Shown in pieces: positions 1-8,378 of a stretch of 64,000 nucleotides of DNA. Origin of the DNA: Bacteroidota bacterium (lineage in GTDB: Bacteria > Bacteroidota > Bacteroidia > Chitinophagales > Chitinophagaceae); the NCBI GenBank assembly GCA_030706605.1, contig JAUZOE010000001.1:124001-188000 (forward strand). The letters are read 5' to 3'. The translations under genes and the position numbers were made by a program. The notes beneath the pieces are model-generated. The model saw only the letters and a program-made list of their open reading frames with translations. It was not told where the DNA came from and made no database searches. Numbering within the stretch: position 1 is the stretch's first letter; the number at the start of each line of letters is the position of its first letter.

Positions 1-773
1 ATAATTATTTTGATAACCTCGTACCGTTTAACTGGAGAGGCTGGTGGGACTACGGTACCGGCGCATTGGGAGATATGGGTTGTCACATTGTTCAGCCCGC
101 ATTTGGTGTATTAGGACTCGAATATATCAATTCAGTACAGGCAAGCGTAGGTACAGTATATGTAGGAGAATTCCGTCAGGGATATTTCCCCGATAGTTGC
201 CCTCCATCAAGTCATGTTATCATGAAATTTCCAAAAGGCACTAAAACTCAGAGCCCTGTAGAAGTGCATTGGATGGATGGCGGCATACAACCTGAAAGAC
301 CAGAAGAATTAGGCCCCAATGAAACATTTGGCGACGGTGGTAATGGTACTTATTTCATAGGAACTAAAGGAAAAATGATGTGTGGTACTTATGGCGCGAA
401 TCCAAAGCTTTTACCAACCAGCAGGACCGATGAAGTAAAGGTGCCTCAGACCTATCCCAGAATTCCAATGGGGGCTGAAGGACATTATGCACAGTGGGTA
501 GAAGGTGCTATTGCCGGTTATGGTAATGCTAAAATGGATTCCTCTTTTGATGTTGCGGGACCTTTAACTGAAGCATTATTAATGAGTAACCTTGCCATCA
601 GAGGATTTGATATAAGAAAACCACGGGCTGACGGGAAAAGTTTCGATTATCCTGCCCGTTATGTTGAGCTTTTATGGGACAATAATGATATGAAGGTTAC
701 TAATATTGATGAAGTAAACCAATTTATCAAACGTGATTACCGTCAAGGATTTGGAGTTAATTATGAAGTATAA
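1..773 (+). CDS. Gfo/Idh/MocA family oxidoreductase, C-terminal part (5' end outside window)
   Basis: The reading frame is open from base 3, with no start codon before the window edge, so the gene begins upstream. The visible part starts with NYFDNLVPFNWRGWWDYGTG and continues with ALGDMGCHIVQPAF. This is the substrate-domain pattern of the long Bacteroidota Gfo/Idh/MocA dehydrogenases (GDxGxH), which act on sugars or inositol-like compounds with NAD(P). The N-terminal Rossmann fold is not visible. The gene ends 17 bases before the next CDS, so the two are probably co-transcribed and end at the shared terminator at 1445-1491. The substrate cannot be told from the sequence. Confidence 0.9.
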   Translation, partial: NYFDNLVPFNWRGWWDYGTGALGDMGCHIVQPAFGVLGLEYINSVQASVGTVYVGEFRQGYFPDSCPPSSHVIMKFPKGTKTQSPVEVHWMDGGIQPERPEELGPNETFGDGGNGTYFIGTKGKMMCGTYGANPKLLPTSRTDEVKVPQTYPRIPMGAEGHYAQWVEGAIAGYGNAKMDSSFDVAGPLTEALLMSNLAIRGFDIRKPRADGKSFDYPARYVELLWDNNDMKVTNIDEVNQFIKRDYRQGFGVNYEV

Positions 774-790
774 TTTTTAAAAATATCATT

Positions 791-1441
791 ATGAATAGAA
801 GAGAAGCAGTACAATATATTACACTCCTCGTTGGAGGAACCGTAATAGGAAGCAGCTATTTTTTATCCGGTTGTAAAAGCAAAACAGGTGTATCAATGGT
901 TTTTACCGACGCAGATATTTCCTTGCTTGATGAAATCGCTGACACTATTTTACCCGCCACCAGCACGCCTGGTGCTAAAGCAGCAAAGGTCGGGCAGTTT
1001 ATGACAATAATGGTAAATGATTGTTATGAAGCCCCTGATCAAAAAATATTTCATGAAGGAATGAACAAACTGGATGAGACTTGCAAAAGCAAAAATGGAA
1101 AATCTTTTATGGAAAGTTCTCCGCAACAACGCCACGATCTTCTGGTGGAACTTGATAAAGAGGCAATAGATCATCAAAAGAAAATATCTGAATATTACGA
1201 TTCCCTTTCTGATGCAAAAAAACAGGAAATGGTATTACAGAAAAATTTTACCGGTGAAAACCCCATGGCAGTGAAGAACCGGGAAAATCCTGATTATTAT
1301 TTTATAATGATGAAGCAACTCACGCTGCTCGGATACTTTACTTCAGAAATTGGCTGTACGCAGGCAAGACGTTATGTAGAGACCCCGGGTAAATTTGAGG
1401 GCTCTATTCCTTATAAAAAGGGAGATAAAGCATTCGCTTAA
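791..1441 (+). CDS. Gluconate 2-dehydrogenase subunit 3 family protein, Tat/lipoprotein signal
   Basis: 216 residues. The N-terminus MNRREAVQYI has a twin-arginine motif, then a hydrophobic stretch and a lipobox-like FLSGC at about residues 24-28, which suggests Tat export followed by lipidation. The body matches the small subunit 3 family of membrane-bound gluconate dehydrogenases: 'DADISLLDEIADTILPAT' near residue 40 and a C-terminal 'GYFTSEIGCTQARRYVETPG'. Such subunits usually accompany a flavin GMC oxidoreductase. None is adjacent here; a Gfo/Idh oxidoreductase precedes it and a terminator follows. It may partner with an enzyme encoded elsewhere. Confidence 0.85.
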   Translation: MNRREAVQYITLLVGGTVIGSSYFLSGCKSKTGVSMVFTDADISLLDEIADTILPATSTPGAKAAKVGQFMTIMVNDCYEAPDQKIFHEGMNKLDETCKSKNGKSFMESSPQQRHDLLVELDKEAIDHQKKISEYYDSLSDAKKQEMVLQKNFTGENPMAVKNRENPDYYFIMMKQLTLLGYFTSEIGCTQARRYVETPGKFEGSIPYKKGDKAFA

Positions 1442-1444
1442 ATC

Positions 1445-1491
1445 AAAAAGACAGGGCTACTTTGAAAATTCAAAAGTAGCCCTGTCTTTTT
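1445..1491 (+). terminator. Strong rho-independent terminator, usable on both strands
   Basis: A nearly perfect palindrome directly after the stop codon: arms AAAAAGACAGGGCTACTTTTG-like and their complement around a short AT loop, with an A tract before and a T tract after. It ends the Gfo/Idh + subunit 3 transcript. With its A/T flanks it can also stop transcripts arriving from satP on the other strand. Confidence 0.9.
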
Positions 1492-1524
1492 ATAATAGAT
1501 CTAATTGAGGATTTATAAAAGCTT

Positions 1525-2124
1525 TTAAGATCTTTTAATTACCAACCCTAAGGGGAAAATCGTTTTTCCATAAACTTCATTTAGCAGTGTCCCTACTCCG
1601 GTATAAATTGCCGATGCCCCACAAACAATCCCTTCATATCCTGTAAATGTTTTTACAGATAGATTTCCGGTGGCATCACCCAATGCGAGTAAAAAAAACA
1701 AGATAGTTAATGATGCAAAAACAAATTGTAATGATTTGCTGATACGAAGGGTACCAATAAAAAGAAGGCCCGTAAAAATTCCCCACATGATAAGATAAGA
1801 TACCATTGCCGTTTCAGATGCCGCAGATACCCATCCCAATTTAGGCATTACTATCAGAGCAACAAGAGTAAGCCAGAAGGAGCCATAAGAAACGAACGCA
1901 ACCAAACCGAAAGTATTGTTCTTTTTCGCTTCCATAATTCCGGCAATAACCTGGGCAATACCGCCATAAAAAATCCCCATTGCTAATATCATCGAATTCA
2001 TTTCAAAAATACCAGCATTATGCAGGTTGAGCAATACCGTAGTAAGTCCAAAAGCAAGCAGCCCGAGCGGTGCGGGATTTGCAGTAGTATCCTTAATAGT
2101 AATTGTTGATTGTTCCACAAGCAT
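1525..2124 (-). CDS. satP: Acetate/succinate transporter, GPR1/FUN34/YaaH family
   Basis: 199 residues. The N-terminal [23 protein letters not shown] region (about residues 17-39) contains the NPAPLGL signature of this family, and six hydrophobic segments follow, matching the usual length and six-helix fold. Family members move acetate or succinate across the inner membrane with protons. Monocistronic: it converges on the terminator at 1445-1491 and is 164 bases from the next upstream gene. The exact substrate is inferred from the family. Confidence 0.92.
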   Translation of the reverse strand: MLVEQSTITIKDTTANPAPLGLLAFGLTTVLLNLHNAGIFEMNSMILAMGIFYGGIAQVIAGIMEAKKNNTFGLVAFVSYGSFWLTLVALIVMPKLGWVSAASETAMVSYLIMWGIFTGLLFIGTLRISKSLQFVFASLTILFFLLALGDATGNLSVKTFTGYEGIVCGASAIYTGVGTLLNEVYGKTIFPLGLVIKRS

Positions 2125-2288
2125 TCGATTTAAATTAGAATTTAAAATACAACTTTTAATTCAAATTGATTAAAAGAAAATAAAAATTCTAAAAACATTT
2201 ACCTCGTAAACTTAGCAACTAAATAAGTGATACTGCATTTTGCACCAATCACCACAGGCAACAGATGAAAAGAATCTTGAACTGTTAT

Positions 2289-2831
2289 TCACTTAACAGA
2301 TGTCTCTATGAACTGAACAGCCTTATTCAGTCTTTCTTCATAGCTCCCGGAAATATCACACCAGGTAACTCCCTGGTTTACCATGAGGTCTTTATAATAA
2401 TAATATAATTTTTCTCTTATTTTCTTATCAGGATATTCCCTTAATGAATCTTTGATCCATGGCAAATCAACATTGCAAAGTAAATACAAATCGTATTTTC
2501 TTTCTGCTATCCGGTTCAATATCCAATTGTGACATTGATTAAATACAAATTCGCACCAGACTTTCATCACGTACATATCGGTGTCAATGAATAATTTATC
2601 AGCAAGAATGCCGGAAGTTAAATTTTGTGTGATTTTTTCTTCTGATTCTATTTGCCCTTTGGCAATCAATAATAAGTCATCATAAGTATATGCTGTTCCA
2701 TTCTTTTCTAAATATTCTCTTGCATATTCAGGTACCCATAATGTATTAAAATGATTTGAAAGTTGCTCGCATAATGTGCTTTTCCCTGTTGACTCAGGCC
2801 CTATGACTACTATTTTTTTTACTGTTTCCAT
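2289..2831 (-). CDS. NadR-like AAA/P-loop kinase (ribosylnicotinamide kinase domain type)
   Basis: 180 residues. A Walker A motif GPESTGKST lies at residues 12-20, followed by 'VPEYAREYLEKNG' and 'LFIDTDMYVMKVW', the pattern of the C-terminal nicotinamide riboside kinase domain of NadR. The nucleotidyltransferase and DNA-binding parts of E. coli NadR are absent, so this is a stand-alone kinase domain. The likely role is phosphorylation of nicotinamide riboside for NAD salvage; this is family inference. It lies 117 bases from the flippase gene on the same strand. Confidence 0.8.
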   Translation of the reverse strand: METVKKIVVIGPESTGKSTLCEQLSNHFNTLWVPEYAREYLEKNGTAYTYDDLLLIAKGQIESEEKITQNLTSGILADKLFIDTDMYVMKVWCEFVFNQCHNWILNRIAERKYDLYLLCNVDLPWIKDSLREYPDKKIREKLYYYYKDLMVNQGVTWCDISGSYEERLNKAVQFIETSVK

Positions 2832-2948
2832 TCTGACTTTTTTCTTTTATCAATAAACTCTATTCACTCTTTTTATCATTTCACTTAAATGCTGAAAAAA
2901 TAAATCACTAAAGCAATTATTATAAAAGATGGAAATTTAATTCTATCA

Positions 2949-4499
2949 TCATCTTTCACTTTTACTCCCAGCCGCATTTACCGGTCTGAAAAATTTGCCA
3001 ATAAAAGGCATTCTTTGAAATTCTTTTCTTTCTACATTTAATATAAACCACATATATAAAGCCAGCAAAAAAGTAGCAGAAGTAAAGTTGATCATATTCC
3101 CTTTTAAAAAATAAATAATTGCCCGGTGAACGAAAAATAATAGTACGACTATTATTATGTATGCCAACAATTTTTTCCATGCATAAGGAATGCGATAATC
3201 TTTTTGCCCCCAGACAAATGAAATTACCATCATGCTGAAATAACAGGCAAAAGTAGCCCATGCACAAGCCATATATCCAAAATAAGGAATGAAAAAATAA
3301 TTGATAAATAAGGTTATTGCCGCGCCAATGATCGTTATATAAGCTCCAACAATTGTTTTATGAGTTAGCTTGTACCAGATAGAAAGATTATAATAAATTC
3401 CTAAAAACATATTCGCCAATAACAAGATAGGAACCACTTTCAGGCCTGTCCAGTAAATTTTTAATTTTTCAGGATCAGTACTTAAAAAATATTTCCAAAT
3501 ATCAATATACAATGACACCACCAGGAACATAACAGTAATGGTAATGACAAAAAATTTCATCACCCTCGCATACACTTTCTGAGGATTACCATCTTCGGCC
3601 TGTTTAAAGAAAAACGGTTCTGCTCCCATTCGAAAAGCCTGGATAAACAATGTGATAAGGATAGATAATTTATAACATGCAGAATAAATCCCAACCTGGT
3701 CTTTTGCAGCCATAATATCATTTACAGGTGCCAGCCACGAAAGCATAATCCGGTCAAAAGTTTCATTGATCATCCCTGCAAAACCCGCGATTATTAATGG
3801 CATGGAATAAATCATCATTGCCGCCCATATCTTCTTGTTGAATTTGAATTCGAAAGAAAAAAACTCTTTGTGCAAAAAAATAAAAGCAGAAACAGAAGCA
3901 ATGAGGTTGGCAATAATAATATAACCGACTCCATATGCCGGATTATAAAAAGTGGCAAAAAATCCATTAGGGCTTTCGGAAGCCAGCCTTGGACAAACAG
4001 ACAGTAAAAAATACGTTGCCAATATTTGCAAAATAATAGAGGAAACACGAATCAGCGCATATTTTCGTGGCCGCTGGTCTAATCGTAATTTGGCAAATGG
4101 CAAAGTGGATAATGTATCGAACGCAATGATGAGCGCAGCATATATAATAAATTCAGGGTGATCGTCAAGCCGCAATAAATGAGCAATAGAAGATCTAAAA
4201 AAAATCAAAATTATTGTCAGAAAAAATGTGGTGCATATAATAGAAATGATGGAAGTACTATATATTGATTTTGAATTTCCTTCTTTGGTAGCAAAGCGAA
4301 AATATCCGGTTTCAATTCCATAAGTGAAAATTACATTCAGAAAAGGAATAGCCGCATATAAAATACTCATGTCACCATACCTCGCAATAGTTAATTTGGT
4401 GGTAAGATAAGGTGTAAGAAGATAAAATAAGAACCGTGCGGCAATAGAACTTACTCCGTACCACATGGTTTGTCCTGCTAGTTTTTTAATGCTGCTCAA
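2949..4499 (-). CDS. Oligosaccharide flippase / polysaccharide biosynthesis membrane protein (Wzx-like, MOP superfamily)
   Basis: 516 residues with 12-14 hydrophobic segments and the N-terminal pattern 'KLAGQTMWYGVSSIAARFL' typical of Bacteroidota polysaccharide exporters. Such proteins flip lipid-linked sugar units across the inner membrane. No glycosyltransferases are adjacent, so the exported glycan is unknown; related isolated copies are common in this phylum. The start fits, and no frameshift is seen. Confidence 0.88.
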   Translation of the reverse strand: MSSIKKLAGQTMWYGVSSIAARFLFYLLTPYLTTKLTIARYGDMSILYAAIPFLNVIFTYGIETGYFRFATKEGNSKSIYSTSIISIICTTFFLTIILIFFRSSIAHLLRLDDHPEFIIYAALIIAFDTLSTLPFAKLRLDQRPRKYALIRVSSIILQILATYFLLSVCPRLASESPNGFFATFYNPAYGVGYIIIANLIASVSAFIFLHKEFFSFEFKFNKKIWAAMMIYSMPLIIAGFAGMINETFDRIMLSWLAPVNDIMAAKDQVGIYSACYKLSILITLFIQAFRMGAEPFFFKQAEDGNPQKVYARVMKFFVITITVMFLVVSLYIDIWKYFLSTDPEKLKIYWTGLKVVPILLLANMFLGIYYNLSIWYKLTHKTIVGAYITIIGAAITLFINYFFIPYFGYMACAWATFACYFSMMVISFVWGQKDYRIPYAWKKLLAYIIIVVLLFFVHRAIIYFLKGNMINFTSATFLLALYMWFILNVERKEFQRMPFIGKFFRPVNAAGSKSER

Positions 4500-4560
4500 A
4501 AAATATTGGGTTTAAAAAAAGTCAAATTTAATTGTATAATATTTAAAGTAAGGACAAATA

Positions 4561-5601
4561 TCAGGGATGGGAAAATCTTTTATCGTTTAAAAACGAAGTA
4601 TCTTTTAATGTACCCAGGAACAGGATGAGGTCATACTTTTCTAATTTGGTAAATTGAATTCCTTTGCGGAGCGATGAATCCAATGTGGGACCTTGTTGAA
4701 TTCCGGTACGATAATGTTCTATCACCTGTCCCAACGAATAAAATCTTCCATCATGCATGTAAGGTTGGGTTACAGAAACATTTCTGAGACTGGGAACCCT
4801 GAATTTTAATGAATCTTCGGGATTGCCTGTAATTCTCATTCGGCCATAATCTTTAAGATACGTATTTAAAGGAAGCCCGTTATTACGAAAAGAATTATCA
4901 GTGAATAAAGGCTCTTTATGACAATGTTCGCATTTCTCTTTAAAAACTTCGTAGCCATGAAGTTCTGATGGATTGAACTGGTCTTCTCCTCTTTTCACTT
5001 TATCATATTTAGAATTGGCAGAAACGAGGGTGCCGGTAAATTGGGCAAGCGCTTTCAGCATTTTCTGGCTATTGATATCTCCCTTACCAAAAGCCTCTCT
5101 AAACATTCGCCTGTATTCTGCATCGGCTCTTAATCTTTGTAAAACCGAATCCACATTTTCAGCCATTTCATTAGGCGCTGTCAAAGGAGATAAGGGCTGT
5201 ACCTCTATATGGTTAATACCACCATCCCAGTGATACAGGCGGGTCCAGGCAAGATTAAATAAACCCGGAGCATTGCGTGTAGTAAACTGGTCATTGAATC
5301 CATGACTAAAATCGTGATCGTAAGTAGCAAAGGCTGCAAACTGCTGATGGCACGAAGCACACGAGAAATTGCCATCCTTACTTAGCCTGCCATCATAAAA
5401 TAATTTTCTTCCTAATTGAAAACCTTCTTCGGTAAGCGGGTTACCAGCAAAAATATTTAAAGGTTTGGGCCAGCCTTTGGGAACCTCCAGTTTTAAAGGA
5501 GTGGTCGATGAATAATTGTACACTTCTTTTGTAACAGCACTCAACAGAAATGCGGAAAATGCAACCATGAAAACAATCCATATGGAGATCCTGGTTTTCA
5601 A
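4561..5601 (-). CDS. Di-heme cytochrome c peroxidase / MauG / MbnH family protein
   Basis: 346 residues with a signal peptide (residues 1-22). Two c-type heme motifs are visible: CASCH at residues 81-85 and CEHCH at 224-228. The second domain carries 'YMHDGRF' near 281, the usual bacterial CcpA/MauG signature. It acts in the periplasm. Its start overlaps the end of the MbnP-like gene by 4 bases (ATGA), so the two are translationally coupled. In methanobactin operons MbnH, a di-heme MauG-type enzyme, oxidises a tryptophan of MbnP. The pairing here points to that type of work rather than a plain peroxide-scavenging role; this part is inference. Confidence 0.92.
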   Translation of the reverse strand: MKTRISIWIVFMVAFSAFLLSAVTKEVYNYSSTTPLKLEVPKGWPKPLNIFAGNPLTEEGFQLGRKLFYDGRLSKDGNFSCASCHQQFAAFATYDHDFSHGFNDQFTTRNAPGLFNLAWTRLYHWDGGINHIEVQPLSPLTAPNEMAENVDSVLQRLRADAEYRRMFREAFGKGDINSQKMLKALAQFTGTLVSANSKYDKVKRGEDQFNPSELHGYEVFKEKCEHCHKEPLFTDNSFRNNGLPLNTYLKDYGRMRITGNPEDSLKFRVPSLRNVSVTQPYMHDGRFYSLGQVIEHYRTGIQQGPTLDSSLRKGIQFTKLEKYDLILFLGTLKDTSFLNDKRFSHP

Positions 5602-6371
5602 TTACCGGTAATGATTTTTTCAATGTGAAACATGTTTTTATAATTATCGCTGATGGCCAGGGCTAATTTCCCGGGCGAAGTAATATTAGCGTGTTCGGCT
5701 ATTTTTATTTCATTTGGATTGTGCCACCAGGCATTTACATCAGCATTGATAATTATGGTAATAGTTTTATTAGATGCAAAATATATGGGTTTATCTTCCG
5801 GAAAACTGAGCTGTATATTTTTTAGCACATTGTACTCTCCGGCATATCCGCCAATGTGAAATTCAAATTTATTATTGACGAGTGTTGATGAAGGCGAATT
5901 GCCTTCCAGCTTTGCCATTACATAGCCGGAGTTCCATGTCCAAAACATATCTTTTGTGGGATCGAGAGCCCCCGTTTGTGCGCCTGAAACATTATGCAAA
6001 CTATCCACACCCAATAAAAAATTCAGTGAAGTATAGTCGCCCGGAGCAACCGGAAATGAAAAGCTTTGAGATTCAACATTGCCCTGGTCAATTAAATGGT
6101 AACTGTTTTTTTCTGCGGCATTTTTTATAGTACTTTTTAAAAAAATATCAGAAACATAATACCTGAATTTAGTGATGGTATATTTTTCTCCAAATGGATT
6201 GGTATAAGTAGAATCGTACAAATAAATCCTGCTATTTTTTACGGTGTTATTAAAAACTATTTTTACTGTAGCAAAGGAATCTCTTTTTTTGATTTCCTTT
6301 TTTTGAAATGATACGGTAACTATTAACAACAAGGTGATCAACCTTATACTGCCATTTTTTTTAATCATCAT
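5598..6371 (-). CDS. MbnP family copper-binding-like periplasmic protein
   Basis: 257 residues. It opens with a hydrophobic signal (LITLLLIVTVSFQ) and continues with 'YLYDSTYTNPFGEKYTITKFRYYVSDI', the MbnP family pattern ('YTITKFRYYVSN'). Conserved tryptophans are W144 and W146 in 'MFWTWNSGY' and W215-W216 in 'NAWWHNP'; histidines H172 and H217 could bind metal. In the methanobactin system MbnP binds copper through a kynurenine made from Trp by MbnH; the next gene is a MbnH-like di-heme protein. Oddity: many Bacteroidota homologs have a lipobox Cys where this one has Phe22 (VSFQKKE). The 5' end overlaps arfB by 11 bases. Confidence 0.82.
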   Translation of the reverse strand: MMIKKNGSIRLITLLLIVTVSFQKKEIKKRDSFATVKIVFNNTVKNSRIYLYDSTYTNPFGEKYTITKFRYYVSDIFLKSTIKNAAEKNSYHLIDQGNVESQSFSFPVAPGDYTSLNFLLGVDSLHNVSGAQTGALDPTKDMFWTWNSGYVMAKLEGNSPSSTLVNNKFEFHIGGYAGEYNVLKNIQLSFPEDKPIYFASNKTITIIINADVNAWWHNPNEIKIAEHANITSPGKLALAISDNYKNMFHIEKIITGN

Positions 6372-6780
6372 GATTGATTATTTTTTTTCTTCCTGCCTTA
6401 ATAATTCCTTTTTCTTTTTTCACTTTAATCCTTTGCAATTTCGAAGCCTTAGTGGGCCTGGTAGGTTTGCGTTTCTTTCTTTTTATTAAAGCATTATTTA
6501 GCAACAGGTTAATTTTTAAAATCACTTCATCTTTATTTCCCAATTGTGTCCTTTCGGTACGGCTTTTTACCAGCAAGTAGCCGCTGCCCGTTATTTTATT
6601 GGCCAGTTTTTCAAGGATAATCTCTTTTTGAGCTTCTGTCAGCAATTGGGAAGAGGCAACATGAAACCAACCTTCTACCATAGTCTCTACTTTATTCACA
6701 TTCTGGCCGCCCTTGCCTCCGCTTCGGGCTGTTTTAAATTCGATTTCTTTTAAAACATTTATCATTGCATAAAAATACAA
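6361..6780 (-). CDS. arfB: Alternative ribosome-rescue factor / peptidyl-tRNA hydrolase ArfB (YaeJ)
   Basis: 139 residues from the ATG at 6780; a better start may be the ATG at 6765 (MINVLKEIEFKTAR). The catalytic GGQ is in 'SGGKGGQNVNKVET' (residues 20-32), and a basic C-terminal tail 'KRKKRKPTRPTKASKLQRIKVKKEKG' enters the mRNA channel. ArfB releases ribosomes stalled on mRNAs without a stop codon. It lies upstream of, and overlaps, the MbnP-like gene by 11 bases, so the three genes 6780-4561 likely form one transcript. Confidence 0.95.
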   Translation of the reverse strand: MYFYAMINVLKEIEFKTARSGGKGGQNVNKVETMVEGWFHVASSQLLTEAQKEIILEKLANKITGSGYLLVKSRTERTQLGNKDEVILKINLLLNNALIKRKKRKPTRPTKASKLQRIKVKKEKGIIKAGRKKIINHDD

Positions 6781-6893
6781 AATTAAAAGAGCAAAGCTCT
6801 TTGCGAAACGTTCCTTCCAATAAATTCGTAATTTGTAGCGTTAATTTTTATATGAACAAAAAAAAATACATTTTTGCATATAACCATCAGTAA

Positions 6894-7655
6894 ATGAAGT
6901 TAAAAGATATATACTCATCTCTATGCGACAGAAAAGCGAATGGTAAAAAATCATTTGCTGTCCTGGTAGATCCTGATAAAGTGAATGAAGAAAAAATGTA
7001 CCAGCTTATCAAACTGGCTGTTTCTTCCGGTGTAGATTATTTTTTAGTAGGCGGAAGCCTGGTGATTTCAAATTACCTTGATGAATGTGTACAGCTTATT
7101 AAAAACAATTGTTCTATCCCTGTCATTTTATTTCCGGGAAGCTCTACCCAGGTTTCAAAATATGCAGATGCACTTCTCTATCTTTCGCTGATCAGCGGGC
7201 GCAACCCCGAATTACTGATTGGCCAGCATGTAGTGAGCGCTCCCTTTATAAAGCAAAGCAGGGTAGAAATCATCAGCACCGGGTACATGGTTATTGATGG
7301 CGGAGCGCCTACTACCGTTTCGTATATTTCCAATGCTACCCCCATACCGGCAGACAAAAATGAAATAGCCATGTGTACCGCAATGGCGGGCGAAATGCTG
7401 GGAATGAAATTAATTTATATGGACGCCGGCAGTGGCGCCAAAAGAGCCATTACAGAAAGCATGATCGAAAAAGTTGCCGGATCCATTGAAGTTCCTTTGA
7501 TAATTGGCGGCGGCATTACCAATCCTGAAAAAGCCTACCTCAATTGCAAAGCAGGTGCAGATATCATCGTTGTGGGCAACGCAATAGAGAAAGATGAATC
7601 GCTCATAATGGAAATAGCCTCAGCAGTACATTCGGTTCCCACTAAAGTGGTGTAG
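6894..7655 (+). CDS. Geranylgeranylglyceryl/heptaprenylglyceryl phosphate synthase
   Basis: 253 residues of a TIM-barrel prenyltransferase. Motifs are 'VLVDPDKVNEEK' near residue 25, 'DYFLVGGSL', 'ILFPGSSTQVS', 'YMDAGSGAKRAI', 'IIGGGITNPEKA' and 'VVGNAIEKDE'. The family joins a prenyl diphosphate to sn-glycerol-1-phosphate through an ether bond (archaeal GGGP synthase, bacterial PcrB). The Bacteroidota form belongs to the GGGPS branch. It stands alone with a divergent arfB upstream. The UbiA-family gene at 32207-33145 could catalyse the next step of an ether-lipid route. Confidence 0.93.
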   Translation: MKLKDIYSSLCDRKANGKKSFAVLVDPDKVNEEKMYQLIKLAVSSGVDYFLVGGSLVISNYLDECVQLIKNNCSIPVILFPGSSTQVSKYADALLYLSLISGRNPELLIGQHVVSAPFIKQSRVEIISTGYMVIDGGAPTTVSYISNATPIPADKNEIAMCTAMAGEMLGMKLIYMDAGSGAKRAITESMIEKVAGSIEVPLIIGGGITNPEKAYLNCKAGADIIVVGNAIEKDESLIMEIASAVHSVPTKVV

Positions 7656-8019
7656 GCACTTAACAACAAGATTCTTTGGGCTATCATCCCCGGTTCATGA
7701 TTCAGCTATAGTACGGGCTGTTCGCTGCAAGTACGGCACCAAGGCCCATACACAAAACCTTCACCGTGCTTTCCACTTCCATCCCGCAGCCATTAGGCAA
7801 TAGATTATCAATTAAACAAAAAAATATCGTTACTGAGGGTTTTAAGTAATTGTGAGGTATAGAATTAATTTTTACCTTTTCGATCTTTAATGTCCAGGCG
7901 GGGTTTTCATAGCAAAGCAACGTGGGCCGCATGAAACCCCGGCCGGGGCACAACAACTAAATAAATTAGCTTCATTTTGCTAAAAATGTTATCTTTACAT
8001 TTTAATTAAAATATATACA
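7656..8019. other. Gene-poor stretch with a GC-richer segment
   Basis: No convincing gene. The part 7700-7960 is richer in GC than its surroundings and carries an imperfect inverted repeat: CGGGGTTTTCAT near 7898 against ATGAAACCCCG near 7930. An open frame on the minus strand (7702-7956) has no recognisable protein pattern and a composition unlike the neighbours. It looks like a non-coding repeat unit or a gene remnant; which of these cannot be settled from one copy. Confidence 0.4.
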
Positions 8020-8166
8020 ATGGCAAAATCTAAAAGTGGAGGTTCAAAGCAACCACATTCACAACCACAAAGCGCAATTACAGGAAAGTATGTTACGGAA
8101 ACATACGCTAACAAACATCCTAAAACCACTTTCACAGAAAAGCCTAAACCACGTGGGAAGAAATAA
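8020..8166 (+). CDS. Small basic protein, 48 residues, conserved 'SAITGKYVT...HPKTT' type
   Basis: ATG at 8020, stop TAA at 8164-8166. The protein begins MAKSKSGGSKQPHSQ, continues SAITGKYVTETYANKHPKTT and ends in PRGKK. Small proteins with the pattern S-A-[IV]-T-G-x-Y-V ... HPKTT are widespread in bacteria and some are mislabelled as multidrug transporters; this one has no membrane segment. It is basic and Gly/Ser-rich at the N-terminus and might bind nucleic acid (inference). It lies alone between a GC-richer spacer and the HEPN-like gene. The antisense open frame 7995-8198 is a shadow. Confidence 0.75.
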   Translation: MAKSKSGGSKQPHSQPQSAITGKYVTETYANKHPKTTFTEKPKPRGKK

Positions 8167-8378
8167 CCTCGTTTAAGTTTATTCTTTTCCTTATCCATGT
8201 TATTGGATAATTTAAGAAGGCCATCTACTCTTAGCGGGTATTCCGTGTTTTCCCGAGGATTTATTCGCTCGCCTTTAGTGTTATCAAAGGCAAAGAAGAT
8301 TGGTGTTGTTCAAAAGATCAACTTTAAATTTAATATAAATTAGCGAGTAGTTTTGTATCAATATAAGATCTATTTATT

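Noticed and set aside
6835-6893. Promoter with TACATTTTTG before the GGGP-synthase gene
   Set aside because: The TA and TTTG parts are two bases too far apart for the TAnnTTTG consensus.
7702-7956. 84-residue open frame on the minus strand
   Set aside because: No family pattern, odd composition, overlaps an inverted repeat; more likely non-coding or a repeat.
7995-8198. 67-residue minus-strand frame over the small basic gene
   Set aside because: Antisense to the better supported 48-residue plus-strand gene, and no family similarity was seen.
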